A DNA stretch of 23,440 bases from contig CAYRML010000016.1 of assembly GCA_964425485.1 (NCBI GenBank), positions 1 to 23,440 of the forward strand. The letters are read 5' to 3'. A model generated the notes under the pieces. It worked only from the letters and a program-made list of their open reading frames with translations. It was not told the origin of the DNA and did no database searches. Position numbers and translations under genes: made by a program. This DNA comes from CAYRML01 sp964425485 (GTDB lineage Bacteria; Bacillota; Dehalobacteriia; UBA4068). Shown here piece after piece: positions 15,430 to 23,440 of the stretch (the stretch's first letter is position 1; every line of letters starts with the position of its first letter).

Positions 15430-16302
15430 TTAAAATTGCTCTTGCGGCAACAACAATTCTATGAGGCGCTGTAAATCATCATCATTATAATATTCGATGA
15501 TGATCTTGCCCCCCTTACGACCATTCTCAACGGCCACTTTGGTCCCCAGTTGCTGGCGCAAACGCTGACATATTTCTTTGATTATAGGGGCCTGGTCAGC
15601 GTTTTTATGGATCTCTTTGCTCTTTTGAGGCATTTTTTGCTGGGACAGCAATCGCGCTGCGCCTTCTGCCTGGCGCACAGACAGACCTTTTTCCGCAATC
15701 TGCTTGGCCAGCATGGTTTGCTGCAAAGGATTGCTCAGCATCAAAAGTGCCCGAGCATGGCCGGCCGTCAAATCCCCATTGACAAGCATAGTCTGTATAT
15801 TTTCGGGCAGGGATAAAAGCCGCAGCATATTTGCTATATGTGGCCGACTTTTGCCCATTTTTTCCGCCAATTGCTCCTGCGTATAGGCAAAAAGCTGCTG
15901 CAATTTTTCATAAGTTTGCGCTTCTTCCAAAGCATTGAGATTTTCCCTTTGGATATTTTCTATAAGCGATAATTCCGTAATCTCCGTTTCCGCCAATTGG
16001 CGGACTATGCAAGGAATTTCTGACAAAGAGGCCAGTTGTGCCGCCCGCCAACGCCGCTCGCCGGCCACGATCTCATATTCTTTGCCCTTTTCAACAACAA
16101 TTATAGGCTGTAAAAGCCCGACTTGTTTCAAGGACTGTGCCAATTCCTGCAGTTTTTCCTCAGCAAAAAATTTGCGCGGCTGTTGGGCATTAGGCTTGAT
16201 TTTTTCCACAGGCAATAATACTATTTGTTCGCCTTTGCGCACCTCTTCCCGATAATCACCGATAAGGGCGGAAAGGCCTCGCCCCAAACCTTTTTTTGCC
16301 AT
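15430..16302 (-). CDS. parB: Chromosome partitioning protein ParB (Spo0J)
   Basis: Binds parS, spreads as a CTP-dependent clamp and recruits SMC and ParA for origin segregation. The 290-residue protein starts MAKKGLGRGLSALIG, the N-terminal peptide that stimulates ParA. The CTP-binding domain shows QQPRKFF (40-46), GERRWRAAQL (81-90) and ENIQRENLN (115-123). A helix-turn-helix for parS follows (about 140-170, with KMGKSRPHIANMLRLL). The C-terminal dimerisation domain ends near 290. The start has a perfect AGGAGG. It lies 12 bp after parA. No second ParB paralogue (Noc) is present in the block. Confidence 0.96.
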   Translation of the reverse strand: MAKKGLGRGLSALIGDYREEVRKGEQIVLLPVEKIKPNAQQPRKFFAEEKLQELAQSLKQVGLLQPIIVVEKGKEYEIVAGERRWRAAQLASLSEIPCIVRQLAETEITELSLIENIQRENLNALEEAQTYEKLQQLFAYTQEQLAEKMGKSRPHIANMLRLLSLPENIQTMLVNGDLTAGHARALLMLSNPLQQTMLAKQIAEKGLSVRQAEGAARLLSQQKMPQKSKEIHKNADQAPIIKEICQRLRQQLGTKVAVENGRKGGKIIIEYYNDDDLQRLIELLLPQEQF

Positions 16303-16314
16303 GACTACCTCCTG

Positions 16315-17079
16315 TTATTTCTGTCCGGCCAAAAACTCTTCGGCCAACAGTTGATAAAATTCCGCGCCCTTGGACTTGGGATCATAATAATGGATTGGCA
16401 AACCATGGCTGGGCGCCTCGGACAAGCGCACGCTGCGCGGTATCACAGATTTGAAGACTTTATCACCAAAATATTGTCGCACTTCCTCTGCCACCTGCGC
16501 GGAGAGATTGGTACGGGAATCATACATGGTCAAAAGCACTCCTTCCAGCTCAAGCTGAGGGTTGAGATGCTTTTTGACCAGCTCTAAAGTGCCCATAAGT
16601 TGGCTGACACCTTCCAGCGCATAATATTCGCACTGCAAAGGGATGATGAGGCTGTCGGAGGCTGTTAAGGCATTGATTGTCAGCAAACCCAAAGAGGGCG
16701 GACAATCAAGAATAATATAATCATATTTGCCTTGCAAAGGCTTGAGCGCCTTTTTAAGCTTTGATTCCCGCGATATGGCAGAGACCAATTCAATTTCCGC
16801 CCCCGCCAGCTGTATGGTTGCAGGCAAAATGTCCAGATTGTCGAAGGCGCTGGTCAAGATCACGGATTCTGCCGGCGCTTCGTTGATCAACACATCATAG
16901 ACACAATATTGCACCTTGCGGCGATCTACACCGATACCGCTGGTGGCATTGCCTTGAGGATCCATATCCACCAACAAAATTCTTTTACCGGCTTCAGCTA
17001 GGTAGGACGAGAGATTAACCACAGTAGTCGTCTTGGCCACGCCACCTTTTTGATTTACTACAGCAACAGTTTTTGTCAT
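16315..17079 (-). CDS. parA: Chromosome partitioning ATPase ParA (Soj)
   Basis: A 254-residue ParA/MinD-type ATPase that binds DNA as an ATP dimer and is recycled by ParB. It has the deviant Walker A motif KGGVAKTT (11-18) with signature Lys11, the switch region DMDPQGNATSG (38-48) and Walker B in ILDCPPSLGLL. Length and motifs match chromosomal Soj rather than the larger plasmid ParA with an N-terminal HTH. The start at 17079 has only a modest ribosome binding site (GGCGGTG), which may limit its level relative to ParB. A parS site lies in the 101-bp gap upstream. Confidence 0.96.
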   Translation of the reverse strand: MTKTVAVVNQKGGVAKTTTVVNLSSYLAEAGKRILLVDMDPQGNATSGIGVDRRKVQYCVYDVLINEAPAESVILTSAFDNLDILPATIQLAGAEIELVSAISRESKLKKALKPLQGKYDYIILDCPPSLGLLTINALTASDSLIIPLQCEYYALEGVSQLMGTLELVKKHLNPQLELEGVLLTMYDSRTNLSAQVAEEVRQYFGDKVFKSVIPRSVRLSEAPSHGLPIHYYDPKSKGAEFYQLLAEEFLAGQK

Positions 17080-17142
17080 TTTGCACCGCCATTATTTTAT
17101 CCTTACACAAAAACATTCAACATCAATATCTTTTTATCCTGC

Positions 17143-17168
17143 AACAATGTTTCACGTGAAACATTGTT
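17143..17168. promoter_or_regulatory. parS site 1 (between rsmG and parA)
   Basis: The core TGTTTCACGTGAAACA (17148-17163) is identical to the Bacillus parS consensus. It extends on both sides to a perfect 26-bp palindrome. It lies in the parA upstream gap, so ParB binding here could also autoregulate parAB. Confidence 0.95.
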
Positions 17169-17180
17169 ATTAAAATATAT

Positions 17181-17885
17181 TTACAGTGGCGCTTTTTCCG
17201 GCTTACCTTCCCGCCTTGGATATTTTTCCGGGCAATCAGCCTCTTTACAGATCAGGGCGATAGACCTCTTTTCACCACCAGACAAATTATATCTATAAAT
17301 TTCCTGTAAGCGGCCGCCCAAAAGCTCCAAGGCGCTTTGCGATTTGTCCAGCTCTTCTTGCAGGCCCGGCCCTTTCATAGCCATAAAAATGCCGCCTTTT
17401 GCCAAAAAAGGCAAGGCATATTCCAGCAGAACCGGTAAGGCGCTGACCGCACGCGCCATCACCACGGAAAAGGTCTGTCGTAACCAAGGCTCATGCGCGG
17501 CCCTTTCCGCCCGCGCGCATAATACGCTGATCTGGGGCAAGTCCAGCTGATCGGCAGTCTGCTGCAAAAAGGCACAGCGTTTCTGCGAAGAATCCAACAA
17601 TGTCCACTGCAGATGCGGGCTCATAATGGCCAAGGGGATGCCGGGATAACCGGCGCCGCTGCCAATATCCAGGGCTTGGCCTGTCTGCGGTAAAAAGGAA
17701 AGTGGCAGCAGGCTGTCCACATAATGCTTTGTCACTGCCTCCGGCTCTGAATCAATAGCCGTCAGGTTAAAGCGTTTATTTACCTCGGTGACCATTTGCC
17801 AATGTTTGGCCATCAGCTCCGCTTGCCGTTCATCGACGGCTATGCCCAAAGAGGCAGCCTCTTCTCTTATCTTTTGCTCAAACAT
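17181..17885 (-). CDS. rsmG: 16S rRNA m7G527 methyltransferase
   Basis: SAM-dependent enzyme (GidB) that makes N7-methyl-G527 in 16S rRNA. The 234-residue protein shows NLTAIDSEPEAVTKHYVDSL (40-59) and the SAM-binding LDIGSGAGYPGIPLAI (72-87), followed by LLDSSQKRCAFL. All are diagnostic of RsmG. The start at 17885 follows AAAGGAAG. It sits between the two parS sites, 36 bp after mnmG, as in most Bacillota origin regions. Confidence 0.96.
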   Translation of the reverse strand: MFEQKIREEAASLGIAVDERQAELMAKHWQMVTEVNKRFNLTAIDSEPEAVTKHYVDSLLPLSFLPQTGQALDIGSGAGYPGIPLAIMSPHLQWTLLDSSQKRCAFLQQTADQLDLPQISVLCARAERAAHEPWLRQTFSVVMARAVSALPVLLEYALPFLAKGGIFMAMKGPGLQEELDKSQSALELLGGRLQEIYRYNLSGGEKRSIALICKEADCPEKYPRREGKPEKAPL

Positions 17886-17905
17886 AAATTCTTCCTTTTG
17901 CTTAT

Positions 17906-17921
17906 TGTTTCACGTGAAACA
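17906..17921. promoter_or_regulatory. parS site 2 (between mnmG and rsmG)
   Basis: An exact TGTTTCACGTGAAACA copy. Its last base directly abuts the mnmG TGA stop codon (17924-17922 on the minus strand). It is 743 bp from parS site 1, flanking rsmG on the other side. Confidence 0.95.
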
Positions 17922-19814
17922 TCAGCCGTTGTTTTTTAGTCTCTGCCGTCTTTTTTCCAAATAAATAATCAGAACATTGATGTCGGCTGGGGACACCCCC
18001 GTGATGCGGCCGGCCTGGCCCAAAGAAGCCGGGCGCAGGGCATTAAGCTTTTGCGCCGATTCCACAGAAAGTCCTTTAATCTGCAAATAATCAAGATCGG
18101 TCGGCAGCTGCTTTTTCTCCAAACGGCTGAAACGCTCCACCTGTTTTTGCTGTTTTTCTATATAGCCGGCATATTTCAAGGCAATTTCCGCCTGTTCCGC
18201 CTCTTGGGCAGAAAGTGGATTTTGCGGGGGCGAAAGCTGGCAAATCTTTTTATAATCTATATCGGGATGACGCAAAAGCTGGGCATAAGTTGTATTGGGT
18301 TTTGGGTCTAAGCCCAATTGTGCCAGCTGCTCTTTGTCTGGGCGAGAATTTTGCAGACGGATAATTTCCGCCTGGCAAGTTGCCTCCTTTTTTTCATAAA
18401 AAGCGGCTCTGGCTTCATCTATCAAGCCCCACTGCAGGCCCATCCTAGTCAGACGTGCATCAGCATTATCCTGCCGTAAAAGCAATCTGTATTCCGCCAG
18501 GGAGGTAAAGAGACGATATGGTTCCTGCACCCCTTTGGTCACCAAATCATCGACCATCACGCCGATATAGGCCTGCGCCCTTGTCAGCGTAAATGCCGGC
18601 AGATGTCGTACTTTTGCCGCGGCATTGATACCAGCCAAAAGGCCTTGCGCAGCGGCCTCCTCATAGCCGGAGGTGCCGTTGATCTGCCCGGCAAAAAAAA
18701 GTCCGTCGATCTGCTTATGCTCCAAGCGGGTATCTATCTGCGTGGGATCGATGCAATCATATTCGATGGCATAGGCCGGGCGCACTATTTTAACCTGTTC
18801 CAGGCCAGGTATAGTTTGCATGAAAGCCAACTGAACCTCCTCCGGTAAGCAGGAAGACATGCCCTGCACATAATATTCGCGACAATCTAGTCCCTCCGGC
18901 TCTAAAAAGAGCTGGTGAGAGGTGCGCTCGGCAAAGCGGACCACTTTGTCCTCAATAGAAGGGCAGTAACGTGGCCCAATACCCTCGATAAATCCCGAAT
19001 AGAGCGGCGAGCGATGCAAATTGTCCCGTATAACCTGATGGGTTCGCTCATTGGTATAGCTGAGCCAGCAGGAGATGCGCGGGCGGGCCAAAGCTTCTTC
19101 CTTCTTGGTCAGATAGGAAAAAGCCAAGCCACTGTTATCCCCCGGCTGTTCTTGCGTTTTACTAAAATCGATGCTTCTCTTATCCACCCGCGCCGGGGTG
19201 CCTGTCTTAAAACGCGCCATAGGCAATCCCAGATCGCGCAAGGTTTGGCCCAATGATAATACCGGCTGATGGCCCACAGGACCGGAAGCATAGCTGTATT
19301 CGCCGATGATGACTTTGCCATTTAAATAGGTGCCACAACATAGAATAATGTTTGGTGCCAAAAAAGTTGCACCATTGGCCATCTTGATGCCTTCGGTCCG
19401 GGCATTTTCTATGATTAGTTGCGCAGCTTCTCCTTGGCGCAAAAAAAGATGCGGCTGTTTTTCCAGATATTGGCGCATATTCTGCTGGTAAGAAGGTTTG
19501 TCTATTTGCGCACGCAAAGCCTGCACAGCAGGGCCTTTGCCGGTATTGAGCATGCGGATCTGGATTTGGCTTTGATCCGTGATTCTGGCCATGGCGCCGC
19601 CCAAAGCATCGATCTCTCGAACCAGAACGCTTTTAGCCGGCCCACCCACAGCAGGATTACAAGGGGTTAAGGCAATGGATTCGGGGCTGAGCGTAATCAA
19701 TAAGGTTTCTACCCCCATCCTAGCCGCAGCCAGCGCAGCTTCGCAGCCGGCATGGCCGCCGCCCACGACAATCACATCATATTGTCCTGCTAAATATTCC
19801 TTTTGTTGCTCCAT
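17922..19814 (-). CDS. mnmG: tRNA uridine-5-carboxymethylaminomethyl modification enzyme MnmG
   Basis: FAD protein (GidA) that, with MnmE, installs the cmnm5 group on U34 of certain tRNAs, using methylene-THF and glycine. At 630 residues it is full length. The Rossmann motif VVGGGHAGCEAALAAARMG (16-34) binds FAD and PCNPAVGGPAKS (51-62) carries a conserved cysteine. The C-terminal helical region, including LPTDLDYLQIKGLS and RPASLGQAGRITGVSPADI, is the MnmE and tRNA binding part. The start at 19814 follows AAGGGGAG. It lies 24 bp after mnmE, so the two partners are co-transcribed. Confidence 0.97.
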   Translation of the reverse strand: MEQQKEYLAGQYDVIVVGGGHAGCEAALAAARMGVETLLITLSPESIALTPCNPAVGGPAKSVLVREIDALGGAMARITDQSQIQIRMLNTGKGPAVQALRAQIDKPSYQQNMRQYLEKQPHLFLRQGEAAQLIIENARTEGIKMANGATFLAPNIILCCGTYLNGKVIIGEYSYASGPVGHQPVLSLGQTLRDLGLPMARFKTGTPARVDKRSIDFSKTQEQPGDNSGLAFSYLTKKEEALARPRISCWLSYTNERTHQVIRDNLHRSPLYSGFIEGIGPRYCPSIEDKVVRFAERTSHQLFLEPEGLDCREYYVQGMSSCLPEEVQLAFMQTIPGLEQVKIVRPAYAIEYDCIDPTQIDTRLEHKQIDGLFFAGQINGTSGYEEAAAQGLLAGINAAAKVRHLPAFTLTRAQAYIGVMVDDLVTKGVQEPYRLFTSLAEYRLLLRQDNADARLTRMGLQWGLIDEARAAFYEKKEATCQAEIIRLQNSRPDKEQLAQLGLDPKPNTTYAQLLRHPDIDYKKICQLSPPQNPLSAQEAEQAEIALKYAGYIEKQQKQVERFSRLEKKQLPTDLDYLQIKGLSVESAQKLNALRPASLGQAGRITGVSPADINVLIIYLEKRRQRLKNNG

Positions 19815-19838
19815 AAAACAAAGCTCCCCTTAATTTCT

Positions 19839-21230
19839 TTATTTACCTAAACAAAATTTACTGAAAATACGTGTGATGACTTCCTCTCCTGCTGTTTTAC
19901 CGCAAATCTCGCCCAAGGCCTGCCAGGCCGCCTCCAGATCGATGGCGGCTATGTCGGCCGGACATCCCTCCTTGATAGCTGCCTTAGCCTGATGCAGAGA
20001 CTCTTCGGCCAAAAGCAAAGCCTCCTGATGGCGTATATTATTTATCAGCCCCGCCCTTTGGCCACTAACCTGGCCGCTTAAAACCAGTTCTTTGATAGCT
20101 TTTTCCATATCTGCAAGTCCGGAGCCGGTTTTTGCGGAAACTAAAACACAGGTTGTCTGCGGATAGGTCTGCTCTAAATATTTGCGCGTACTTTCACCAT
20201 CTGCCAAATCGCATTTGTTGAGCAAGATCAGCATTTTTTTCTCGGCATATTCTGCTATCAGCTCTTTTTCTTCGGTGCTCAAAGGACGGGAACAATCAAG
20301 CACCAAAAGCAGTAGCTGTGCCGCTTCCGCCTTTTGTCGGCTTTTGCTGATGCCTAAAGATTCTGCTTCATCCTCAGCCTTACGCAAGCCGGCCGTATCA
20401 CTCAAGAGAATGGGCAGACCCGCCAAATTTAGATATTCTTCTATAACATCACGCGTAGTACCCGCCATTTTCGTCACAATAGCCCTTTCCTCGGCTAAAA
20501 GTGCATTCAAAAGACTGGATTTGCCTACATTGGCCGCACCTAAAAGGCAAACATTTATGCCCTCTTTAAGAATGCGGCCTTCTTGTGCTCCTTGCAAAAG
20601 CCGTTCTATGCGCTGCAAAATATCTTCTATGCGCTCTATGATTTCAGAAGGAGCCAAGACATCCTCATCATCCGGGAAATCCACCCCCACTTCAATAGCG
20701 GCCAGCAAATCCAGTAAATCATATTCTATGGGCGCAAGCTCCTGACTGAGCCGGCCGGCAAGCTGTTGAGCCAACATAGAAGCCGCTTCAGGTGTATGAG
20801 CCTTAATCAACTCGTCCACAGCCTCGGCTTGTGCCAGATCCAGGCGCCCATTCAAAAAGGCGCGCAAAGTAAATTCCCCGGGTTTAGCCAAACGAGCGCC
20901 GGCGGCAATGGAAGCAGCCAGCACTTGTGCCGGCACCTGTGCTCCGCCATGAGATTGTAATTCCACTGTATCTTCCCCCGTATAAGAATGAGGTCCCGGC
21001 ATATAGACGATGAGGGCGTCATCTATCAGAGTGCCATTTGTTTGGTATATTTTACCATAATGCAAATAGCGCGGCTGCCAAGAAGTAATCGTGCAAATTT
21101 TTGCGGCTATAGCCTGTGCTTGTGAGCCGCTGATACGCACGATGCTGATACCGCCGCTGCCTATAGGCGTGGCAATAGCCGCTATAGTATCATCAAGAGC
21201 ATATTCCTTCAGCCTGCCATGATTTTTCAT
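19839..21230 (-). CDS. mnmE: tRNA modification GTPase MnmE
   Basis: K+-dependent GTPase (TrmE) that partners MnmG in wobble-uridine modification. The 463-residue protein has an N-terminal folate-binding domain (1-125; DTIAAIATPIGSGGISIVRI), a helical domain interrupted by the G domain, and the invariant C-terminus CLGK. G-domain motifs are the P-loop GAANVGKSS (231-239), GTTRDV (257-262), DTAG (278-281) and NKCD. The start follows AAAGGAG. It lies just beyond the terminator of jag; a separate promoter was not identified, so it may depend on readthrough or on elements within the terminator region. Confidence 0.97.
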   Translation of the reverse strand: MKNHGRLKEYALDDTIAAIATPIGSGGISIVRISGSQAQAIAAKICTITSWQPRYLHYGKIYQTNGTLIDDALIVYMPGPHSYTGEDTVELQSHGGAQVPAQVLAASIAAGARLAKPGEFTLRAFLNGRLDLAQAEAVDELIKAHTPEAASMLAQQLAGRLSQELAPIEYDLLDLLAAIEVGVDFPDDEDVLAPSEIIERIEDILQRIERLLQGAQEGRILKEGINVCLLGAANVGKSSLLNALLAEERAIVTKMAGTTRDVIEEYLNLAGLPILLSDTAGLRKAEDEAESLGISKSRQKAEAAQLLLLVLDCSRPLSTEEKELIAEYAEKKMLILLNKCDLADGESTRKYLEQTYPQTTCVLVSAKTGSGLADMEKAIKELVLSGQVSGQRAGLINNIRHQEALLLAEESLHQAKAAIKEGCPADIAAIDLEAAWQALGEICGKTAGEEVITRIFSKFCLGK

Positions 21231-21259
21231 AATTTCTCCTTTAATATATCCTTTACCAT

Positions 21260-21295
21260 AAAAAGAAAACCCGGTACAAGCCGGGTTTTCTTTTT
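21260..21295 (-). terminator. Intrinsic terminator between jag and mnmE
   Basis: A 15-bp stem (AAAAGAAAACCCGG arm at 21261-21274 paired with 21281-21294, plus one outer A/T pair) with a 6-nt loop. The pairing itself supplies the A-tract and the U-tract. The jag stop codon (21296-21294) overlaps the outer stem. The sequence is symmetric enough to work on both strands. Confidence 0.85.
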
Positions 21296-22178
21296 ATTTG
21301 CTTTTATTATGGTGTTTTTTCAAGATTACAACCCTTCGATAAGGCTCTTCACCCCGGCTTAATGTATCCACCCTTTTATCATCTTGCAAGGCCAGGTGAA
21401 CTATGCGCCTTTCATGCGGATTCATGGGTTCCAATTCCAGCCGGCGCCCGGAACGAACGGCTTGGTCAGCCATTTTTTTGGCCAGTTGGCGCAAAGTATC
21501 TTCCCTGCTCTTGCGATATCCTTCTACATCCAAAACAATTCGGCAGTGATTTTCTTTACCCCGATTGACGACCAAATTGGCCAAATATTGCAGAGCATTC
21601 AAAGTTTCTCCTCTTCTGCCAATCAAAGCGCCCAAACCCATACCACTAAAAGATATCCATAAAATGCCTTCTTTTACTTTGGAGTCATGTTTGGGACTAA
21701 CCTGCATCCTAGCAAAAACAGGAGTCAAAAAAACAATGGTTTCCTCTGCAGTCTGAGCAAATACGCCGCTGGGTTCTATCAACTCTTCTTCTATTACCGG
21801 CGAGGTCGCTGCCGTTTTAACCGTCTCCTGCTTGACTTCTTTATGTTCCTTAAACTCTCTCGGTTCTCTGCTTTTTTTAGAATCCGGAGTTTCTTTATGC
21901 CTTGGCTTATCTTTTTGATGGGGAATAGATTCGCAGCTCTTATGCTCAGGTTTTTCTACTTTTTCTGGTTTTTCCTTATTATCAGATTTAACAGCCGCTT
22001 GCGGCTTTTGCACAATAACCCGGACACGGGCGCTTTTGCCACCTAAACCTAAAAAGCCTTTGCTGCCAACCTCTAAGATCTCAACTTCCACTTCATCAAG
22101 GTCTGCTCCCGCGGCCGCACAAGCCGCATTTAAAGCATCCTCTACTGTTTTGCCACTGGCTTCAAAAATATTATTCAC
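21294..22178 (-). CDS. jag: RNA-binding protein Jag (KhpB/EloR, SpoIIIJ-associated)
   Basis: Jag-family RNA-binding protein of 294 residues that in other Bacillota is linked to cell elongation and partners KhpA. Domains in order: Jag_N (1-55, IFEASGKTVEDALNAA and SKGFLGLGGKSARVRV), a highly charged Lys/Glu linker (about 60-140), a KH domain with the GxxG loop IGRRGE (186-191), and an R3H domain with NPHERRIVH (253-261). The start is uncertain. A GTG at 22190 touches the Shine-Dalgarno AGGAG; the GTG at 22178 has 11-nt spacing and gives the usual N-terminus, so I chose it. It lies 48 bp after yidC, its usual partner, and ends in a terminator. Confidence 0.93.
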   Translation of the reverse strand: MNNIFEASGKTVEDALNAACAAAGADLDEVEVEILEVGSKGFLGLGGKSARVRVIVQKPQAAVKSDNKEKPEKVEKPEHKSCESIPHQKDKPRHKETPDSKKSREPREFKEHKEVKQETVKTAATSPVIEEELIEPSGVFAQTAEETIVFLTPVFARMQVSPKHDSKVKEGILWISFSGMGLGALIGRRGETLNALQYLANLVVNRGKENHCRIVLDVEGYRKSREDTLRQLAKKMADQAVRSGRRLELEPMNPHERRIVHLALQDDKRVDTLSRGEEPYRRVVILKKHHNKSK

Positions 22179-22226
22179 TTTATAGTGCACTCCTCACATA
22201 TTTTACATGCATTTACAAAGTAGTGA

Positions 22227-23357
22227 TTATTTTTTGCGGTGCTGGTTACTTTTGTTTTTATTACCGCTGTTACTACCACCGCTTTTGCTTTTTCCTTTAT
22301 TTTTCGCTTCTGGAGAAACAGGCCGGGATTCAGGCATTTCGGCCATAGATTCTTCATCCATAAGGTCTGTACCGTCTGTTGCATCGGTATTAGTTTTATC
22401 CTTGTTTAAGTAAATCACGCCCTCTGGCGTACTGACTGTACCCGTAGTTTTTCTGGAATATGGATGGTCTCCATCAAAAACCTCTGCCATAGTTACTGGT
22501 TTATTTGTACTTTCTTTAGATCGATCTTTTGACTCTGTTTTAGCTTTAGCTTTGGCTTCTTTTTCTGCCGTTGCTGCTGCAATGGCTTTTTCCAGTTCGG
22601 TTGGTTTTTTTGCCTTTTTTGGCGGATTTTCAGCCTCCTCTAAGGCTTTTGCCTCCGCCGCCAAACGATCCTGTCTATCACAAGTTTTATTAACCATATA
22701 CTGCTGCAACCCGCCCATTACGCTGAAGGTAATCCAATAAATACTCAAAGCTGCTGGGAAGTTTCTGGAGATAAAACCAAAGAAAATCGGCATGACATAG
22801 AGCATAATTTTTTGCGTAGGGTTGTTTTGATCCACTGTGGAAAATTTCTGCTGCAGAAAGGTTGCCGCTGCTACGATAACAGGAAAAGCCCAGCCGGTAG
22901 GGTCAGGCAAAGATAAATTTTCTATCCACAAAAAAGAGTAATGGACGCCTTCCGGCGGCACAAAATTAAACAAAGTACGATACAGAAGGATCAAAATAGG
23001 AAATTGGATCAAAATAGGCAAGCATCCGCTCAAAGGATTGACATTATATTCCTTATAGATACGGAACATTTCTTCCTGTTTCTTCTGCGGATTATCACCA
23101 TATTTTTTATCCAGCTCTGATATCAATGGTTGTATTTTTTGCATGCCGCGCATTGACCGCATCTGTTTCAGAGTTAGGGGATAGAGAGCAAACTTTATTA
23201 TGACCGTAAAAAGAACTATCGCCAAAGCATAGCTGGGAATATTTATTACAGTCGTAAATTGATAAAGCAATTGTAAAAAGAAGCTTATGGCTTCCTTCAA
23301 ACCATCCCAGACGCCGGAAGCCCCAAATAAACTAATATTAAAGAGGAAATCTTGCAT
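22227..23357 (-). CDS. yidC: Membrane protein insertase YidC (SpoIIIJ/OxaA)
   Basis: Inserts membrane proteins alone or with SecYEG. This is the short Gram-positive form without the large periplasmic domain of proteobacteria, and without a lipobox Cys near the N-terminus. The 376-residue protein has about five hydrophobic segments between residues 22 and 222. NPLSGCLPILIQFPILILLY (107-126) and the hydrophilic hairpin after FALYPLTLKQMRSMRGMQKI (56-75) are typical. Lys55 sits where a positive groove residue is usual. The polar tail (about 230-376) is unusually long and ends very basic (KNKSNQHRKK), as suits ribosome contact. The ATG at 23357 follows AGGAG; an ATG at 23381 is open but lacks a ribosome binding site. 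Confidence 0.95.
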   Translation of the reverse strand: MQDFLFNISLFGASGVWDGLKEAISFFLQLLYQFTTVINIPSYALAIVLFTVIIKFALYPLTLKQMRSMRGMQKIQPLISELDKKYGDNPQKKQEEMFRIYKEYNVNPLSGCLPILIQFPILILLYRTLFNFVPPEGVHYSFLWIENLSLPDPTGWAFPVIVAAATFLQQKFSTVDQNNPTQKIMLYVMPIFFGFISRNFPAALSIYWITFSVMGGLQQYMVNKTCDRQDRLAAEAKALEEAENPPKKAKKPTELEKAIAAATAEKEAKAKAKTESKDRSKESTNKPVTMAEVFDGDHPYSRKTTGTVSTPEGVIYLNKDKTNTDATDGTDLMDEESMAEMPESRPVSPEAKNKGKSKSGGSNSGNKNKSNQHRKK

Positions 23358-23421
23358 TATTTTTCTCCTATATGGCCACAAAAACGTCCAGTTTTTGAGC
23401 CTTTTTCTTCAAAAATATAAA

Positions 23422-23440
23422 TTATTTACGCTGGGGAATT
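23422..23440 (-). CDS. Possible 3' end of an upstream gene (yidD?), cut by the window edge
   Basis: One minus-strand frame entering from the right edge reads Ile-Pro-Gln-Arg-Lys and then TAA. A C-terminus of this kind would suit YidD, which often precedes yidC, but only five residues are visible and other frames also hold stops nearby. The assignment rests on expected gene order alone. Confidence 0.22.

Noticed and set aside
17080..17142. Promoter for parAB in the gap before parA
   Set aside because: The best candidate (TTGAAT and TAAAAT) has only 15-bp spacing and would start transcription almost at the ATG, so it was not listed.

Overview
The window looks like a chromosomal segment of a low-to-mid GC Bacillota (Firmicutes) bacterium, close to the replication origin. 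The evidence is gene order: the minus strand carries yidC-jag-mnmE-mnmG-rsmG-parA-parB, the standard origin-proximal block, with two perfect 16-bp parS sites beside rsmG. A second conserved block follows: DUF1385-prfA-prmC-tsaC-ywlE-rpiB-glyA-dCMP deaminase-wecB, resembling the ywl region of Bacillus. The lineage could be Negativicutes or a related class, but the sequence alone does not settle this. No rRNA, tRNA, CRISPR array, insertion sequence or phage gene was seen.

Layout. Positions 1-4033 are on the plus strand and look like an accessory module. It holds a 416-residue Gly/Leu-repeat protein with a Cys-rich C-terminus, then a 71-residue charged helical protein. After these come a duplicated DUF1538 membrane protein and a tandem P-II-like protein. 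The last two form an operon with a near-consensus sigma-A promoter lying inside an operator-like dyad. The P-II-like gene has a strong internal Shine-Dalgarno sequence and ATG between its two domains. A palindromic bidirectional terminator at 4042-4071 separates this module from everything to the right.

From 4086 to the right edge all genes are on the minus strand, read right to left. Transcription units there are: (i) yidC-jag, ending at a terminator that overlaps the jag stop codon; (ii) mnmE-mnmG-rsmG-parA-parB-cysteine desulfurase-like gene, ending at a terminator that overlaps the last stop codon; (iii) a single DUF4153 membrane protein gene with its own promoter; (iv) the nine-gene DUF1385-to-wecB operon with a promoter at 12160-12189, ending at the shared terminator.

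Functions fit together. YidC (membrane insertion) and Jag (RNA-binding KH/R3H protein) are a classic pair. MnmE and MnmG jointly modify tRNA wobble uridine, RsmG methylates 16S rRNA, and ParA/ParB/parS partition the origin. PrfA is release factor 1 and PrmC methylates its GGQ glutamine; TsaC makes the precursor of tRNA t6A. GlyA, dCMP deaminase and RpiB supply one-carbon units, dUMP and pentose phosphates. WecB makes UDP-ManNAc for surface polymers. No gene-free stretch reaches 300 bp; the longest gap, 14042-14204, holds a promoter and a terminator. The least ordinary part is the first 4 kb.
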